In this document: positions 6,855 through 8,635 of the stretch, in pieces
Position numbering within the stretch: position 1 is the stretch's first letter
Layout: each line of letters opens with the position of its first letter
Origin: RGIG6291 sp964602275
Lineage (GTDB): Bacteria > Bacillota > Clostridia > TANB77 > UBA1234
DNA length: 8,635 nt
Direction: 5' to 3'
Assembly: GCA_964602275.1 (NCBI GenBank)
Contig: CAZRQF010000040.1
Coordinates: 1 to 8,635 of the forward strand
Translations under genes and position numbers: made by a program
Notes under the pieces: model-generated
What the model was told of the DNA's origin: nothing
The model's database searches: none
What the model saw: only the letters and a program-made list of their open reading frames with translations

Positions 6855-6870
6855 TTTTTTTGTGTTTTGA

Positions 6871-6899
6871 TTGAAATTTTATTTATGAACATATATAAT
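6871..6899 (+). promoter_or_regulatory. Sigma-A promoter of the oxidoreductase gene
   Basis: TTGAAA (6871-6876), a 17-base spacer and TATAAT (6894-6899) give a near-consensus promoter starting 17 bases after the ypeB stop. The predicted start near 6906 leaves a leader of only about 15 bases that is little more than the binding site AAGGAGGAG (6907-6915). Confidence 0.75.
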
Positions 6900-6906
6900 A
6901 TTTTCC

Positions 6907-6915
6907 AAGGAGGAG
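6907..6915 (+). promoter_or_regulatory. Ribosome binding site fixing the oxidoreductase start
   Basis: AAGGAGGAG lies 5 bases before the ATG at 6921. The frame extends upstream to a TTG at 6867, but that would place the start inside the promoter and lacks a binding site. Confidence 0.9.
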
Positions 6916-6920
6916 ATAAT

Positions 6921-7982
6921 ATGGAAAACAAAGTAAAAGTAGTTCAAGTTGGTACTGGAAAAATGTCTAAATATACAATGAGATATGTATATGAAAAAGG
7001 CGGCGAAATAGTTGGAGCTGTAGACATAAACCCAAATGTAATTGGCAAGGATATTGGCGAAATTATAGGCTCAGAAAATAAGAATGTTTTAGTTCGTCAT
7101 ATTGATGAATTAGATCAATTGCTAGAAGAAACTAAACCAGATGCTGCCATTGTTACAACGATGAGTTTATTAAGTGATGTACAAGATGCATTATTAACAT
7201 GTGCAAGACATGGTGTAAATGCAATAACAACATGTGAAGAAGCTTTTTACTCATGGAACTCAAATCCTGAAGCAACAAAAGAAATAGACACACTTGCAAA
7301 ACAAAATAATTGTACTGTTACAGGAACAGGATACCAAGATATATTCTGGGGACAATTAGTTGTTGCGATGACAGGTGCTACACAAAAAATAACAAAAATA
7401 AAAGGAAGCTCAAGCTACAATGTAGAAGATTATGGAATAGCGTTAGCTAAAGCACATGGTGCTGGCTTAACACTTGAAGAATTCGACGCAGAAGTTGCAG
7501 CGGCTGACAGAATTTCAGAAGAAGCTAGAAACGAAGTAATACAAAAAGGAGAATATTCACCATCATACATGTGGAATGTAAATGGTTGGCTTTGCTCTAA
7601 ACTAGGATTAACAGTAAAGAGTCAAACTCAAAAATGTGTTCCACAAACACACGATGGAGATATTGTATCTAGCACATTAGGTGGCATGGTAATAAAAACT
7701 GGAATGGCTACTGGTATGAGTGCAGTAGTTACAACTGAAACAGAAGAAGGAATAACATTAGAAACAGAATGCATAGGAAAAGTATATGCTCCAGAAGACT
7801 GTGACAAAAATGAATGGACAATTGAAGGAGAACCAAATACAACTATGGTAATCACAAGACCTGCAACAGTCGAGCTTACATGTGCAACAGTTGTAAATAG
7901 ACTTCCAGATTTAATAAAAGCTGAACCAGGCTATGTAACAACAGACAAATTTGGAGAACTAATTTACAGAAAAGAAATATAA
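6921..7982 (+). CDS. NAD(P)-dependent oxidoreductase, 2,4-diaminopentanoate dehydrogenase-like (DapB-type Rossmann fold)
   Basis: The 353-residue protein opens with a Rossmann dinucleotide-binding unit, KVKVVQVGTGKMSKYTMRYV. The glycine loop GTGKMS is at 11-16, and Asp35 (VGAVDINP) ends the second strand. The continuation NVIGKDIGEIIG is typical of the family annotated as dihydrodipicolinate reductase-like or 2,4-diaminopentanoate dehydrogenase (Ord), the oxidative step in clostridial ornithine fermentation. The middle holds ITTCEEAFYSW (74-base-equivalent strand region before GTGYQDIFWG), and the C-terminal half (SSSYNVEDYG, then WNVNGWLCSKLGL) lines up by eye with the Ord-type C-terminal domain. 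Length fits Ord rather than DapB (about 250-270 residues). None of the other ornithine-pathway genes is nearby, so the substrate is uncertain; an amino acid-derived amine or imine is a reasonable guess. The gene stands alone between its own promoter and a strong hairpin. Confidence 0.75.
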   Translation: MENKVKVVQVGTGKMSKYTMRYVYEKGGEIVGAVDINPNVIGKDIGEIIGSENKNVLVRHIDELDQLLEETKPDAAIVTTMSLLSDVQDALLTCARHGVNAITTCEEAFYSWNSNPEATKEIDTLAKQNNCTVTGTGYQDIFWGQLVVAMTGATQKITKIKGSSSYNVEDYGIALAKAHGAGLTLEEFDAEVAAADRISEEARNEVIQKGEYSPSYMWNVNGWLCSKLGLTVKSQTQKCVPQTHDGDIVSSTLGGMVIKTGMATGMSAVVTTETEEGITLETECIGKVYAPEDCDKNEWTIEGEPNTTMVITRPATVELTCATVVNRLPDLIKAEPGYVTTDKFGELIYRKEI

Positions 7983-7995
7983 TAATTTTATAACT

Positions 7996-8054
7996 AAAAA
8001 TGGATTTTGCAATTGCGTGTTTTTTACACATGTTAATATGCAAAGTCCATTTTT
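7996..8054 (+). terminator. Large hairpin terminator after the oxidoreductase
   Basis: AAAAATGGATTTTGCA (7996-8011) pairs with TGCAAAGTCCATTTTT (8039-8054) over 16 positions with a single G-U wobble. The 27-base loop can itself form a small GTGT/ACAC hairpin (8017-8028). The A-tract and T-tract flanks make it usable from either strand. It starts 13 bases after the stop codon. Confidence 0.8.
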
Positions 8055-8086
8055 GTTAAATAAAGCATAAAAAACAAACCTATTGA

Positions 8087-8115
8087 TTGACAAATTATGT
8101 AAAGTGTGTTATCAT
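8087..8115 (+). promoter_or_regulatory. Strong sigma-A promoter of the 86-aa ORF
   Basis: TTGACA (8087-8092) is a perfect -35, followed by a 17-base spacer and TATCAT (8110-8115), one mismatch from TATAAT. The start would be near 8122. The TGTGTTATCAT at 8105-8115 is identical to that in the SRP RNA promoter, suggesting strong constitutive expression. Confidence 0.8.
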
Positions 8116-8160
8116 AATAATTGGTATTTTTCTTATAATATTTTAGGAGGTAAGACTTAG

Positions 8161-8421
8161 ATGAACATGACTGAAAAAGAGTTCCTGGAGTTCCTGAGGT
8201 TTAACGGAAAGGTTTACACAGCAATTTCTTTGAATGTTCCAGTGGTCGGGCGGCCTTATGACTTGCAAAGACTTGAAATTCATGGCGTTGCTATGAATTT
8301 TGTGGGGTACACTACAAGCATTGTCACAAGGGTTGTACAAGTTTCATGGGATACCTATTTGGTACTTACTGAAAACAGCCTTTATTGGGTAAAGGTAGCG
8401 TATTTGCCTAGTTCGTACTAA
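8161..8421 (+). CDS. Unknown 86-aa beta-rich protein, higher G+C than its neighbours
   Basis: I do not recognise a named family. The ATG at 8161 follows AGGAGGT at 9 bases; the ATG at 8167 would be 15 bases away and is less likely. A short N-terminal helix (TEKEFLEFLRF, 4-14) is followed by alternating hydrophobic stretches. These are KVYTAISLNVPVVG (17-30), RLEIHGVAMNFVGYTTSIVTRVVQVS (37-62) and DTYLVLTENSLYWVKVAYL (64-82), which suggest a small beta-barrel or sheet. There is no signal peptide, membrane helix or cysteine, so it is probably a cytosolic protein. The G+C content is 41% by direct count, against about 30% around it, with codons such as CTG, CGG, AGG, GGG and GTC that the neighbours seldom use. 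It is a complete single-gene unit with a near-consensus promoter and perfect terminator. Recent acquisition or selection on codon use for high expression are both possible. Confidence 0.8.
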   Translation: MNMTEKEFLEFLRFNGKVYTAISLNVPVVGRPYDLQRLEIHGVAMNFVGYTTSIVTRVVQVSWDTYLVLTENSLYWVKVAYLPSSY

Positions 8422-8428
8422 GCTTTAC

Positions 8429-8461
8429 AAAAAATTCTCGCTTAATAGCGAGAATTTTTTT
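8429..8461 (+). terminator. Perfect intrinsic terminator after the 86-aa ORF
   Basis: A 14-bp perfect stem, AAAAAATTCTCGCT (8429-8442) with AGCGAGAATTTTTT (8447-8460), surrounds the loop TAAT and ends in seven T's. The A-tract on the 5' side makes it potentially bidirectional. Confidence 0.93.
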
Positions 8462-8472
8462 GTAAGTTAAGC

Positions 8473-8507
8473 GTATAAGACATTATACTTGCGTATAACG
8501 CCGTTAT
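8473..8507. repeat. Two small dyads and a direct repeat at the prfA promoter
   Basis: GTATAA-gaca-TTATAC (8473-8488) is a perfect 6-4-6 inverted repeat, and ATAACG-c-CGTTAT (8495-8507) is a perfect 6-1-6 inverted repeat inside the promoter spacer. GCGTATAA occurs at 8471-8478 and again at 8491-8498, exactly 20 bases apart. The shapes suit a dimeric regulator, but AT-rich DNA produces such dyads by chance. Confidence 0.5.
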
Positions 8508-8517
8508 GGTGTATAAT
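8489..8517 (+). promoter_or_regulatory. Promoter of prfA
   Basis: TTGCGT (8489-8494), a 17-base spacer and a perfect TATAAT (8512-8517). The -35 is weak in its second half. The start would be near 8524, 30 bases before the ATG. The spacer contains the 13-base dyad noted separately. Confidence 0.6.
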
Positions 8518-8553
8518 AATAGGCAACTTTAAGAAAAAATAAGAGGTGTAAAC

Positions 8554-8635
8554 ATGTTTGATAAATTAGAGAGTGTTGAGAAACGCTATGAAGAATTAAA
8601 CGAAAAAATCGCAGATCCAGAAGTTATTGCAAATC
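8554..8635 (+). CDS. prfA: Peptide chain release factor 1, N-terminal part (runs off the window)
   Basis: The 27 visible residues begin MFDKLESVEKRYEELNEKIADPEV, the characteristic N-terminal helix of release factor RF1, which reads UAA and UAG stop codons and releases the finished protein on the ribosome. The ATG at 8554 follows AAGAGGTG with 5 bases between. The GGQ and PXT motifs lie outside the window, so RF1 rather than RF2 is judged from the N-terminus only; RF2 starts differently and its gene usually carries a programmed frameshift near codon 25. The gene has its own promoter after the terminator at 8429. Confidence 0.9.
   Translation, partial: MFDKLESVEKRYEELNEKIADPEVIAN

Noticed and set aside
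6867..6920. Longer oxidoreductase start at TTG 6867
   Set aside because: It would translate through the -35 and -10 of the promoter and lacks a binding site, whereas AAGGAGGAG precedes the ATG at 6921.
8143..8340. Antisense 65-aa ORF opposite the small G+C-rich gene
   Set aside because: It has no binding site or promoter, and the plus-strand frame has a full set of expression signals.

Overview
The window is AT-rich (about 30% G+C in most genes by eye) and reads as chromosomal DNA of an endospore-forming Firmicute, most likely a member of the Clostridia. The evidence is the SRP RNA-dnaX-ebfC-recR cluster (the same order as in Bacillus and Clostridium), a clear YpeB spore-germination protein, a UgtP-type glycolipid glycosyltransferase, strong AGGAGG-type ribosome binding sites and T-rich intrinsic terminators. 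No mobile element, CRISPR array, tRNA or rRNA is visible.

Layout. Bases 1-127 (minus) hold the 5' end of a Lys/Ala/Pro-rich histone-H1-like protein built on a 27-bp coding repeat. A 289-bp divergent intergenic region separates it from an unrecognised 379-aa protein (417-1556, plus), which appears to contain three diverged copies of one alpha/beta module. Next is a compact SRP RNA (1629-1748) with its own sigma-A-type promoter, followed by dnaX, ebfC (yaaK/ybaB family) and recR, which close at a hairpin terminator at 4212-4244. A convergent minus-strand UgtP/MGDG-synthase-like glycosyltransferase (4249-5376) is divergent from ypeB (5490-6854). A separately promoted NAD(P)-dependent oxidoreductase of the diaminopentanoate dehydrogenase/DapB-like type (6921-7982) follows, ending at a large hairpin. 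Then comes a monocistronic, relatively G+C-rich 86-aa ORF of unknown function with a near-consensus promoter and a perfect terminator (8161-8460). Last is the start of prfA (release factor 1), whose promoter contains small dyads.

How the genes relate. The scr-dnaX-ebfC-recR block is housekeeping: protein targeting, clamp loading, nucleoid binding and recombinational repair. ypeB belongs to the spore-germination programme; its partner sleB is not next to it, and a possible sigma-G-like promoter lies in front. The glycosyltransferase probably makes membrane glycolipids. Most of the window is conserved core genome. The items least explained by known families are the small G+C-rich ORF, the three-module protein, the compact SRP RNA and the orphan ypeB. 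I did not find convincing evidence of a new multi-gene system.
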